From assembly GCA_049609225.1 (NCBI GenBank), contig JBMYYH010000092.1:1-12145 (forward strand): a DNA stretch of 12,145 nt. Direction: 5' to 3'. The position numbers and the translations under genes were made by a program. This DNA comes from GCA-2746235 sp049609225 (GTDB lineage Bacteria > Planctomycetota > UBA1135). Shown one piece after another: positions 1 to 7,958 of the stretch. Each line of letters starts with the position of its first letter. Within the stretch, counting starts at the first letter, position 1. A model generated the notes under the pieces. That model was given only the letters and a program-made list of their open reading frames with translations. It ran no database searches and had not been told where the DNA came from.

Positions 1-408
1 ATCGAGACAATCCAGCAACTGTCCGCGTTGGACCACCGCGGTTGGATCCACATCCAACTCCAACTCGGCCTCGACGCTGGCCAAAGCGGCTTCCATATCA
101 CCTTGACGTTGCAAAGCGGCGGTCTGCAAGCGCAGCAATGCGATGCGTTGGGCATCCTGGAGGTCTTCGGCTTGCAGGCGTTCCTTCAGGACCGCCAACA
201 GCGGCTCCACTTCCCCTTCCAGCAACATGACCTCGTCGTAGAGGGCACGTCCGGCAAGTTGATAGACCTGGCCATCGCCACCGGCGGCACTGGCCAAGGA
301 TTCCTGCAAGGCCGCGGCGATCTTCGCATCGGCTGCATCCGCGGGTTCCTGTGCGTGGAGCGGCCAAACGGCAAGGCCGGCAAGAATGGTCGGCAGGAAG
401 AATTTCAT
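1..408 (-). CDS. Exported helical (TPR-like) protein, 3' part beyond window
   Basis: The first 136 codons of a gene that runs off the low-coordinate edge; the frame is open to base 1. The product starts MKFFLPTILAGLAVWPLHAQ, a clear Sec signal peptide with likely cleavage after HA, so the protein is exported. The rest is strongly helical with Ala/Leu/Glu-rich amphipathic segments (about residues 65-136) that look like TPR-type helix pairs, but I cannot assign a family from this fragment. The ATG at 408-406 overlaps the TGA of the upstream vWA gene as ATGA, and GGAGG lies 7 nt upstream, so the start is well supported and translation is probably coupled. TPR proteins are common last members of MoxR/Bat operons (family knowledge), which fits this position. 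Function beyond that is unknown. Confidence 0.8.
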   Translation of the reverse strand, partial: MKFFLPTILAGLAVWPLHAQEPADAADAKIAAALQESLASAAGGDGQVYQLAGRALYDEVMLLEGEVEPLLAVLKERLQAEDLQDAQRIALLRLQTAALQRQGDMEAALASVEAELELDVDPTAVVQRGQLLDCLD

Positions 409-2837
409 GCGGCACCTCCATCGAAGGAAACCCGACGTCGGAAGAGGATGTCGGCGAGGAATAGCAAGATGGCGAAGGCCAACAACCAAGGTGCATAGGT
501 GCGCAAGGTTTGGGATTGGCCAGCGCTGACGGCGAGGTCCGTGGAATCAGGGCCGAGCATTGCGCCACCGGTTTGCGCGGCGAGTGTCAACATCGGCAGG
601 AAGGCATCGGCGGCAACTTGACGTTCGGGCAAGTGGTCGGCGCGTGCATCGGAAATCAGTCGTGTGATGCGGCCGGGCGTGAGGTCGTTGGAAGCCTCCA
701 CTTGAAGTGTGGTGGATGGATCCACCAAAAGACGCGCTTCAAACCAACCGGGTGCCAACTCTTGGAAGGCAAAGGAGCGCGGGGATTCCGATTCCAGCGT
801 TTGCGCCATCGGTTGTACCTCCGCAGCACTGCGACGCCTTGCCGTCAGGATGACCTCCGGACCGCGGCGTTCCAGGGTGTAGTGGAAAGGGTCGCGGAAG
901 TCGTCCGCGGTGCGGCGATACAGCTGCGCGAGGAATGGGCCCAAGCCATCCCAGTCTTGCCAGTTGCGCGTTCCTGGACCGACGGGCTCCGTCGTGAGAG
1001 CACTCACGCGGCCCAATCCGAATCGCCAACTTGCGAACACGGGGTGGTGTCCTTCTGCGGTTTCGAGCAGGACCTCGGCGCCGACCCGTGCGCGCGTTTC
1101 GACATAACCATCCAGTTCAGGGATGTCGCGCGGATCGGTATCCGCCCACCATGCTGCACTACCGCGACCTTCGACACGATGACCACCCGGCCGATAAGCC
1201 GGCAACTTGGCGCTGGCGGGTTGCTTGAGGATGACCTCTGGAAGGTTAAAGCGATTGGGCACGTTGTAGAAACGTCCCTTACCCCAGTTCGACATGTTGA
1301 CCAGGAACTCACTATGCGCTTGGGAACCGATCAACACCGTCGAAGTGGTGATGCCTTCATCGGTCATGTTGCGCAACAGGGATTCGAAATCGCCGGTCTC
1401 CACGCCGCCATCGGTCAGCACGAGTACATGTTTGTACCGCGTTTGGATGTTCTGCAGCGCGTAGAAGGCTTCTTCAATCGCCGGCAGGATGACGGTACCG
1501 CCACCCGCACTCATGCGATTGAGCGCACGCTCCAATTCAATGATGTTGCTTGCCGGTTGGATCGGCGCTGCCCAATGTTTGGCACCATAGAACTCCACGA
1601 TGCCGGCCTTGTCGTGCGGCAACAGTCGTTGGATCGCCAAACGCGCAACTTCCTTGGCCAACTGCACACGGTTGCCCCCCATCGAACCCGAGGTGTCGAT
1701 GATGACCACCAACGTGGTGCTGGGGTCGCGCTTCTCTTCCTTCTGCACGAAGTCCACCGGCAGCAGATCCGCCACCGGTGTATCGGCCCAACCGCCAGGA
1801 CCGAAGCTGCCGCTGCCACCGGACATCAACAGGCCCGTTCCCTGCTCGGTCACGGCATCCTGCAGACGTTGCTGGAATGCGTCCGGAACCTTCGAAGCCG
1901 GGCGATCGTCGAGCACCACCAAGGGATAATGCGCGGGCATGGCCTGCGCCAGATCGACTTGCTCCTGCAGCTCGAAACCTGGCCCGAGCACCTCAGCGAG
2001 GGCTTCTCCGCCGCCAGCGATGCGATCGCCGAGGAATAAAACGGGAGTGGGATCCTGCACGGCGAAACTGCGGCTCCAGACATCGTTGTCCACGTGCGTG
2101 TTGACGCCTTCCTTCACCTCCAACTTCGCTTCGACGGCCAGGAAACCTGCCGCTGCCGGTTCAAAGGACAAACTGATTTCCTGCGGTCCATCCAGAACGA
2201 AGGCTTCCGACGTCACCAGCGCGTCTTCCGACCCCACCGCCTGCAGACTCACTCGTACATCCGACGCCTGCCCTTCCAACTGCAACTTCACCGTTGCTGG
2301 ATGCCCAACCCGCAAAGCCTGCGTTGCATACAGCCCGACGATGCGTGGATCGACGGCATCCGTCGCCAACTGCAGGACATGAATCGGAATGCCGCGCATC
2401 GAAAGCGTGTTGGTTGCACTCCAATCGGTCACGGTGGCAGCTCCATCGCTAGCCAGGATCACACACCCTGCTTCGCCCCACGGAATCCGTTCCGCGGCGG
2501 TGCGCAATGCATCCCCCAAGGGACTACTCGAGGCACTGCCGAAATCGATGCGCTGCAAGATCGTGTGCGCCGGCAAGTTCTCCTGCAGCTGCTGCGCCAG
2601 AGCTTCGCCTTGGGCGAGGCCTTCCGCAGAAAGGCTTGCTGATTGATCGACCAGCAGGATCCAGTGCTCCTTGTCCTCTGCATCCACCTTTGCCGGACGC
2701 GCGAGGGCAAGAATCAACAAACTGCACATGGCCCAGCGCATGCCGCTGTGACCGAGATGACGTCGGGCGCCTTTGGGTGCGAAGACCAGCGGAGTCGCCA
2801 GCAGCAACCACAAGAAGGATGGTGCGAGGAACTCCAT
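405..2837 (-). CDS. Large vWA / glutamine-amidotransferase-like membrane protein
   Basis: An 810-residue inner-membrane protein. Visible in order: two N-terminal membrane segments (about 3-20 and 32-48); a first vWA-like domain (about 57-160) with a DxSxS metal site, D64-Q-S66-A-S68, and SDG at 130-132; a beta domain (about 165-262); a class-I amidotransferase-like fold (about 264-362) with the motif MSGGSGSFGPGGW and DLLPV that marks this family; a second, canonical vWA domain (about 374-530) with D381-TSGSMG and TDGG at 475-478; a beta region containing WRFGLGRVSALTTEP (about 604-618); and a C-terminal membrane helix (about 781-798). No catalytic Cys of an active amidotransferase is seen, so that domain is probably structural. 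The ATG at 2837 is preferred over one 12 codons earlier because it begins the hydrophobic N-terminus, lies 2 nt after the upstream stop and has GGGAGG about 11 nt upstream. Likely partner of the MoxR ATPase encoded in the same run; substrate unknown. Confidence 0.9.
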   Translation of the reverse strand: MEFLAPSFLWLLLATPLVFAPKGARRHLGHSGMRWAMCSLLILALARPAKVDAEDKEHWILLVDQSASLSAEGLAQGEALAQQLQENLPAHTILQRIDFGSASSSPLGDALRTAAERIPWGEAGCVILASDGAATVTDWSATNTLSMRGIPIHVLQLATDAVDPRIVGLYATQALRVGHPATVKLQLEGQASDVRVSLQAVGSEDALVTSEAFVLDGPQEISLSFEPAAAGFLAVEAKLEVKEGVNTHVDNDVWSRSFAVQDPTPVLFLGDRIAGGGEALAEVLGPGFELQEQVDLAQAMPAHYPLVVLDDRPASKVPDAFQQRLQDAVTEQGTGLLMSGGSGSFGPGGWADTPVADLLPVDFVQKEEKRDPSTTLVVIIDTSGSMGGNRVQLAKEVARLAIQRLLPHDKAGIVEFYGAKHWAAPIQPASNIIELERALNRMSAGGGTVILPAIEEAFYALQNIQTRYKHVLVLTDGGVETGDFESLLRNMTDEGITTSTVLIGSQAHSEFLVNMSNWGKGRFYNVPNRFNLPEVILKQPASAKLPAYRPGGHRVEGRGSAAWWADTDPRDIPELDGYVETRARVGAEVLLETAEGHHPVFASWRFGLGRVSALTTEPVGPGTRNWQDWDGLGPFLAQLYRRTADDFRDPFHYTLERRGPEVILTARRRSAAEVQPMAQTLESESPRSFAFQELAPGWFEARLLVDPSTTLQVEASNDLTPGRITRLISDARADHLPERQVAADAFLPMLTLAAQTGGAMLGPDSTDLAVSAGQSQTLRTYAPWLLAFAILLFLADILFRRRVSFDGGAA

Positions 2838-2839
2838 GT

Positions 2840-4531
2840 TCAAGCGATCCTCCCGGATTGAAAGGCGCTCCACTCAAAGGCGAGCAGAAGCAGTGCCAGT
2901 AAGACCAACCAACTCCACATCGGAATCCCTGCCGTGCCGACCTCCTCGGCAGCTTCCACATCCTGCGCACGCGCCGCACCAAGGCTGGCACTCAAGTCCA
3001 ATGCACTGACGGCAAGGCTGCGGCCGTCGGTGGAACGATAAAGACCGGCTTCGGCGACTTGCAGCGGACCACCTGCGGTGACGGCTTGCGTCGCGGCAGG
3101 GCTGTCCCATGTTCCGACGGAAGAAGCGATCGGCTGACCGCTATGTGCGAAGTTCGCGAAGTCGCGACTGCCGCCCAACCAGCGCAGCGCACTGCCGACG
3201 AAGAGTGGGAAGGACTGACTGTTGAGGAATCCGGAAGTCGGCTCCAACAGTCGTTCCCAGAGTTGCACGGAGCGCCCATCACCCAACGATACGCCAAGCG
3301 AAATCGGTTGTTGCAGTTCTTGAGCGAGGCCGAGGGCGTCAATCTGATGCAGGCCGAGGCCGACATGCACTTCCTGCAGCAGGCGATCTGCATCCACACC
3401 ATTCTGGTCCGTCACGTGGAAGGCATGGCGGTCCAAGGACAAGGGTCCGACCACCAGGGCAGGCAAATCGGGGGCAAGCTCTTCATCGGCGGAGCGGATG
3501 ACCAGATCGGCCTCTTCCGTTGCAGCGACCAGGCCGTGATCGGCAGCCAACACCGGACCGAACCAAGGGCGCAATGCCGGACTGAGCAACACCCGCAGTG
3601 GACGTCGCTGCGGCAGGGCGAGGGTCATGGCATCGTCGGCTGGATAGGCATCGCCGGAAGCCAACTGGAAGGTGAGGATTTGGCCACGCGCGGGGACGTC
3701 GGTAAAGCGCCATGCCGTGCCGTGTGTGGTGGCAGTGGAGATCCCTTGCAGATCAAGCGCTTCTCCTGCCACGGAAACGGTGGGCGCAATCTCAGTGCCG
3801 CAGATCTCCAAGTAGAGATCGACGCGATCTCCATAACCCGATGCCGCATCTTCCAAACCACCCTGCAGGAAGCCGCGGTTGCCCGGCAGTGCAGGTGCGA
3901 GTTCGGTCGCGCGTCGGACATCCATACCCGCAGGCAAGAAGCCAAGCGCCTCCTCACGCACGACGGCATCTCCATAGAGGCGCACTCCCACTTCCTCTGA
4001 AACCGGAGCCTGTGCTTGGCGCAGGATCCAAGACTCCACCGAGGCTGCAGCCTGGTGTGGAGCGACACCCTGCAGCCGCGCTTCCAACAAATGGCCGTGC
4101 TCACCTTTGGCCAAGAGCAGACTCTGCTCCCCCGCACTCCACCAGACTTCCCGTTGTGCAGCCGGCAAGCCGTCGACATCTTCGAGCAGACGTTCGACCG
4201 CATGTTCAAAACGGCCTTCCTGCGACATGCCGACACTGCCATCGAGCACCAACAGGTAAGTGCGCTTGGCATCTGCATCCCGCTGCAATCCGGAAACCGC
4301 AAACCACAACAAGGTCGCGATGGCCAACAGCAGCAGATAAGTCCACGGATGACGGAACCTTTCCGTCAAGACGCGCGCGCGACTCTCCTCCACCACCTGA
4401 CGCCAGAACATCGTGGTAGGCACTTCCACCCGACGATGACGCACCCGCAGTCTTTGCAACAGGAACAGACCACCCGCCAGACCGAGCCATCCCAGGGCAA
4501 TCCCCCACACCGGAAGGTTCAAGAAGCTCAT
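2840..4531 (-). CDS. BatA-type membrane protein with degenerate vWA-like domain
   Basis: A 563-residue protein with the BatA N-terminal architecture: membrane helix at about 8-26, a basic loop with the typical VPTTMFW stretch (about 37-43), and a second helix at about 63-80. A vWA-like fold follows, starting TYLLVLDGSVGM (about 91-102). Its metal site is D97-G-S99-V-G101, so the last Ser of DxSxS is Gly and metal binding may be weakened. The middle (about 180-510) is a mixed alpha/beta region without a motif I recognise, and a C-terminal helix lies at about 538-553. Bat proteins are inner-membrane partners of MoxR ATPases (family knowledge). The ATG at 4531-4529 overlaps the TGA of the DUF58 gene as ATGA, with GGGAGG about 9 nt upstream, so the start is firm. 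The next gene begins 2 nt after this stop. Confidence 0.88.
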   Translation of the reverse strand: MSFLNLPVWGIALGWLGLAGGLFLLQRLRVRHRRVEVPTTMFWRQVVEESRARVLTERFRHPWTYLLLLAIATLLWFAVSGLQRDADAKRTYLLVLDGSVGMSQEGRFEHAVERLLEDVDGLPAAQREVWWSAGEQSLLLAKGEHGHLLEARLQGVAPHQAAASVESWILRQAQAPVSEEVGVRLYGDAVVREEALGFLPAGMDVRRATELAPALPGNRGFLQGGLEDAASGYGDRVDLYLEICGTEIAPTVSVAGEALDLQGISTATTHGTAWRFTDVPARGQILTFQLASGDAYPADDAMTLALPQRRPLRVLLSPALRPWFGPVLAADHGLVAATEEADLVIRSADEELAPDLPALVVGPLSLDRHAFHVTDQNGVDADRLLQEVHVGLGLHQIDALGLAQELQQPISLGVSLGDGRSVQLWERLLEPTSGFLNSQSFPLFVGSALRWLGGSRDFANFAHSGQPIASSVGTWDSPAATQAVTAGGPLQVAEAGLYRSTDGRSLAVSALDLSASLGAARAQDVEAAEEVGTAGIPMWSWLVLLALLLLAFEWSAFQSGRIA

Positions 4532-5424
4532 GCTTCATACCTCCCGCCTTCGAAGAGCTGCGCGACCTGTTCGACCACGCCTTGCTCGACGTCTAACTGC
4601 AACAAGCCGATGCCGCGCTTCTCGGCAAAGCTGGTCAGGCCACGTGCGAAGGCATCGTAGGCCTCGCGGTATTTTTCGAGCAGCTGTGGAGTGATGCTGA
4701 TGTTTTGCTCCAGCCCTGTCTCCGCATCGCGTAGGCACAAGTCGCCCTGCAGACTTGGATCGCGATCGCTGGGGCGCACCAACTGCACCAATAACAAGCG
4801 ATGCCGCACGGTCTTCAAGGCCGCCACCATCTGCTCCACCCCAGCCGGGTCGTAGAAGTCGGAAACGATCACGACCAATCCAGAACGCAACTGCATGCCG
4901 TTGAGTCGCTTCAAGGATCGCGCCAAATCCGTCTGCTGCCCCTCCTCCACCTGACTCAAGGCTTGGGCGAACATCGGCAAGCTATGCCAGCCGGAGCGCG
5001 GTCGCACCAAGGTTCGCAGGTCCTCTGCAAAGGGGAACACACCCACACGATCATGTTGGGCCAAGGCCACTGCCGCGAAGGCCATGGCGGATTGCAGACA
5101 AGCCTTGATCCGCGGATCCTCTTCTACCCACATGCTGCGCGACACATCCGGCATCAGATAGACCGGCAGGTCTTCCAACTCCTCGAACAGACGCAGGAAG
5201 ATCCGCCCAAGGCGTCGGTAGATGTTCCAATCGATGGCGCGCAGGTCGTCGCCGGTGGAATACGGGCGATAGTCCTGAAACTCCAAGCCGGTGCCAAGAG
5301 CCTTGGACCGTTGCTCCGCGAAGCGTCCACCACGCGGCACCCGCTGCGCGACGAGGCGCAAGCGTTGCAGCGATTCGAGGAACTCCGGATCGAAGAGGGA
5401 ATCGGCAGTGACCGGGGCGGCCAT
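4528..5424 (-). CDS. DUF58 domain protein (vWA fold, MoxR partner)
   Basis: A 298-residue soluble protein, a normal length for DUF58. The family signature is clear at about 45-71: GLEFQDYRPYSTGDDLRAID, then WN and an RRLGR stretch. The rest is a vWA-like fold with a metal site MPDVSRSM (D93-x-S95-x-S97) and a Rossmann strand ending IVSDF (about 186-190). There is no N-terminal membrane helix, unlike some longer DUF58 proteins, so it is probably cytosolic or peripherally membrane-bound. DUF58 genes nearly always follow moxR, and the product is thought to act with the ATPase (family knowledge). The gap to the moxR stop is 27 nt. No good Shine-Dalgarno is seen before this ATG, so the start is less certain than its neighbours, but an upstream extension would run into the moxR end. 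Confidence 0.92.
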   Translation of the reverse strand: MAAPVTADSLFDPEFLESLQRLRLVAQRVPRGGRFAEQRSKALGTGLEFQDYRPYSTGDDLRAIDWNIYRRLGRIFLRLFEELEDLPVYLMPDVSRSMWVEEDPRIKACLQSAMAFAAVALAQHDRVGVFPFAEDLRTLVRPRSGWHSLPMFAQALSQVEEGQQTDLARSLKRLNGMQLRSGLVVIVSDFYDPAGVEQMVAALKTVRHRLLLVQLVRPSDRDPSLQGDLCLRDAETGLEQNISITPQLLEKYREAYDAFARGLTSFAEKRGIGLLQLDVEQGVVEQVAQLFEGGRYEA

Positions 5425-5451
5425 GGGATGAATGCCGGGTTGGAAGTGGGC

Positions 5452-6471
5452 TTAAGCGTCGGCAGGGATGTGGGCGAGAACGGCGTCGACCACCATGTCG
5501 GTGGTGATGCCTTCGGCCATGCCATGGAAGTTGATCAACACACGATGACGCAACACGGCAGCGGCGACGGCACGGATGTCTTCGCGACTGACAGCGAATC
5601 GTCCGGCGAGCAGGGCCTTGACCTTGCCGCAGAGGATCAATGCCTGTGCACCCCGTGGACTGGATCCAAGCGCAACGAATTCGTTCACCATCGGTGGGGA
5701 AGTCGGGCGATCCGGCTGGGTAGCCATGACCAACTGCACGGCGTGAGCCATGACGGCTTCCGGCACGGGCACTTCCCGTACGGTCTCGCGCATCTTGAGG
5801 ATCTCTGCACCGTTGGAGACCGGCTTGATCTCGGCGCTAGAAGCTCCAGTCGTGCGGTTGAGGATCTCCATGTACTCCTCCTGTTCCGGATAACCCACGA
5901 CCAGCTTCATCAGGAAGCGGTCCAACTGCGCTTCCGGAAGCGGATAGGTGCCTTCCTGCTCCACCGGGTTTTGCGTTGCCATCACGCAGAAGGGTTCGAC
6001 CAGCTTGATGGTGCGCCGACCGATCGTGACTTGCCGCTCCTGCATCGCTTCGAGCAGCGCGGATTGCGTCTTGGGAGTGGCGCGATTGATCTCGTCTGCC
6101 AACACCAGGCTGGAGATCAACGGACCTTCCTGAAACTGCAGCTCATGACCACCGCCTTCGTTCTCGACCAAGATCGAAGTGCCTTGGATATCCGCAGGCA
6201 TCATGTCGGGCGTGAACTGAATGCGCGAGAAGCCAAGATCGATGGTCTTGCCGAGGGTGGCGACCAGCAAGGTCTTGCCCAAACCCGGAACGCCTTCCAG
6301 CAACACATGACCGCCGGCCAACATTGCAGTCAGGACGCCTTCGACCACATCGGCTTGGCCGACCATGGCGCGGCAGACTTCTGCGCGGATGACCTCGTAG
6401 TTCTTCTGAAAGGATGCGGCCGCTTCACGCGCTTCTTCAGCGGTGGCGGAAACCTGTTGGGATGTGCTCAT
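5452..6471 (-). CDS. moxR: MoxR-family AAA+ ATPase
   Basis: A 339-residue AAA+ ATPase of the MoxR family, close to the usual length. Motifs: Walker A GVPGLGKT (60-67), the MoxR-typical FTPDMMPADIQGT (86-98), Walker B LVLADE (122-127) followed by INRATPKTQSALLEAMQE, sensor 1 ATQNP (165-169), the LPEAQLDRF arginine-finger region (178-186) and sensor 2 SPRGAQAL (271-278). All key residues are present, so it should be an active ATPase. MoxR proteins are thought to act as chaperones that mature or insert partner vWA-domain proteins using ATP (family knowledge); the DUF58, BatA-type and large vWA proteins encoded just downstream are the obvious clients. The ATG overlaps the upstream TGA as ATGA (6468-6471). 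No Shine-Dalgarno is visible, so initiation probably depends on coupling. The gene symbol is used in the family sense only. Confidence 0.96.
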   Translation of the reverse strand: MSTSQQVSATAEEAREAAASFQKNYEVIRAEVCRAMVGQADVVEGVLTAMLAGGHVLLEGVPGLGKTLLVATLGKTIDLGFSRIQFTPDMMPADIQGTSILVENEGGGHELQFQEGPLISSLVLADEINRATPKTQSALLEAMQERQVTIGRRTIKLVEPFCVMATQNPVEQEGTYPLPEAQLDRFLMKLVVGYPEQEEYMEILNRTTGASSAEIKPVSNGAEILKMRETVREVPVPEAVMAHAVQLVMATQPDRPTSPPMVNEFVALGSSPRGAQALILCGKVKALLAGRFAVSREDIRAVAAAVLRHRVLINFHGMAEGITTDMVVDAVLAHIPADA

Positions 6472-7958
6472 GGTTTCTGGACTTGTTTACGGATGGCCAG
6501 GAAATAATCGCGCACCAGACCACGCATCCACGGCGTGAGTTCTTGGCGCTGTAGGGATGCCCCTGGCGTAGCACGCGCCGGACGCCCTTCAGCGTTCACG
6601 GCGACGGCATTCTCGACCTTGGGTTGGACCCGCTCCTGCGTGATCTTGGTCTTACCCGGATTGGGCTGACCTTTGACCCGGTCTGGGATGGGCACGCCGA
6701 GCACTAAGCTGGCCGTGCCTCTGGATTTCTTCGGTTGCGAAGGACCACCGCGGCCATTCGCATCATCACTCGGTTCATTCCCGAAGCTGATTTGCAGTTC
6801 ACGGCTGACGGGAGGACGTCGGTCGCGCATGTTCGGCTGCATGCCGCCGCGCGCCTCCTGCTCCTCTTCCTCGTCGTCGGCTTCATCCTCTTCGGTGAGT
6901 TCATCATCGTCTGGGGTATTGACGTGATCCTTACTCGACCAATCCGAACTCGCAGGGTTGCGGTTCGAGCCTTTCGACGATCCGCGCCCGGCCGTGCTGC
7001 CGGACTCCGACTCATCATTCTTCGGCGGTTGTTCCGACGGCTTGCTTTCCTTCTTTTTCGGTGGCTTACGCTCCGCCTTGGTCTTCTCCTTGCCCGGCTT
7101 CGAGACCTGCCCTTGCTGCGACGGCGTGCCCTGCGAACTTCCTGCACCGGTGGTCGACTCTGCGGCTGCCGACCGACCATCACCGGTCTTGCCTTCCGAC
7201 TCCTTGCTCTTCTCCTCGGTCGTGGTGGAGTAGGCCTGGGTCTCGGTAGTGGAAGGCTCCTCGACAGCGGCATCTTCCTTTTCAGGAACACGCTCCACTT
7301 CGACACCCTCCGGTGCGACATTGGGGCGCTCGCCTTTCGCATCGACCTTGTCGCCGAGCTGCGGTGGCAACTCCACCTTCTGTTGTTGCGTCACCACCAA
7401 CTCAGGAAGCCAGGCACCGACTTGCCATCCTGCAAAACTCAACACCAGCAATGCGAGTGCCGGTAACGCCAAGTCACTCCAGTGCGTCGGACGTGCACCA
7501 TATTCCAGATGCGCCTGACGCGTCTGCGCCACCTTGTCTGCGGCATCCTCTACCGCAGCTTCCATGAACGCGGAACGCTCCTCCTGCTGCAGGAAGTCAT
7601 CCGCCGCGGTCAAGCGATCCTGCAAGGACAGCTGATGATCCCATGCACTCAAGGCGCGACGTCGGGTGATGGCGGCGACCTGACGTTGGCCATAGTGCAC
7701 CGCCAGGCAAGCGACATAGCTGCCGAGTGCGATCAACAACCATGGCCACCAAGCCAAGCGTAGGGCTTCACTGCCGAGCAGACGTCCGAGCACCTGCAGG
7801 ACCACCCAAGCTCCGAGGATCCAAGTTGGGATCCATGCAAAACGCAACGCCGCATGCTGCACGACCGAGGTCTTCTCAGTCCGCGTGAAACCCGCACGAG
7901 CGGAAGCATCCAATCGGTCCAACTCCTCCTGCAGAGGGCGCCAGCCTTCCCCACTCAT
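6468..7958 (-). CDS. Membrane protein with long charged disordered region
   Basis: A 496-residue protein I cannot name. It has an amphipathic N-terminus, two membrane helices (about 41-60 and 70-87), a helical Gln/Glu-rich segment (about 105-155) and a third helix (about 163-184). Residues about 195-470 are low-complexity: rich in Ser, Thr, Pro, Lys, Glu and Gly, with a Lys/Pro block (about 287-314) and an almost purely acidic run (about 350-369). The last 25 residues become ordered again, with TPWMRGLVRDYFLAIRKQ at 475-492 looking like an amphipathic helix. Large multi-helix proteins with disordered parts are found beside MoxR genes in several phyla, so a role as membrane scaffold of the MoxR complex is an inference. 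The ATG overlaps the upstream TGA as ATGA, with AGGAGA about 8 nt upstream. Frame integrity is supported by coupling at both ends. Confidence 0.85.
   Translation of the reverse strand: MSGEGWRPLQEELDRLDASARAGFTRTEKTSVVQHAALRFAWIPTWILGAWVVLQVLGRLLGSEALRLAWWPWLLIALGSYVACLAVHYGQRQVAAITRRRALSAWDHQLSLQDRLTAADDFLQQEERSAFMEAAVEDAADKVAQTRQAHLEYGARPTHWSDLALPALALLVLSFAGWQVGAWLPELVVTQQQKVELPPQLGDKVDAKGERPNVAPEGVEVERVPEKEDAAVEEPSTTETQAYSTTTEEKSKESEGKTGDGRSAAAESTTGAGSSQGTPSQQGQVSKPGKEKTKAERKPPKKKESKPSEQPPKNDESESGSTAGRGSSKGSNRNPASSDWSSKDHVNTPDDDELTEEDEADDEEEEQEARGGMQPNMRDRRPPVSRELQISFGNEPSDDANGRGGPSQPKKSRGTASLVLGVPIPDRVKGQPNPGKTKITQERVQPKVENAVAVNAEGRPARATPGASLQRQELTPWMRGLVRDYFLAIRKQVQKP

Noticed and set aside
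510..2039. Long open frame on the plus strand (about 509 codons)
   Set aside because: It lies opposite the vWA gene, has a His/Arg/Gln-rich composition with no domain, no ribosome site of note, and is explained by the G+C-rich antisense codon pattern.
2838..2873. Upstream ATG (2873) as start of the vWA gene
   Set aside because: It would overlap the end of the BatA-type gene by 34 bp and add charged residues before the hydrophobic N-terminus, while the ATG at 2837 has a good ribosome site and 2-nt spacing.
4801..6507. Long open frame on the plus strand (about 568 codons)
   Set aside because: Opposite the DUF58 and moxR genes, whose motifs are unambiguous. The His/Gln/Asp-rich product has no recognisable fold.
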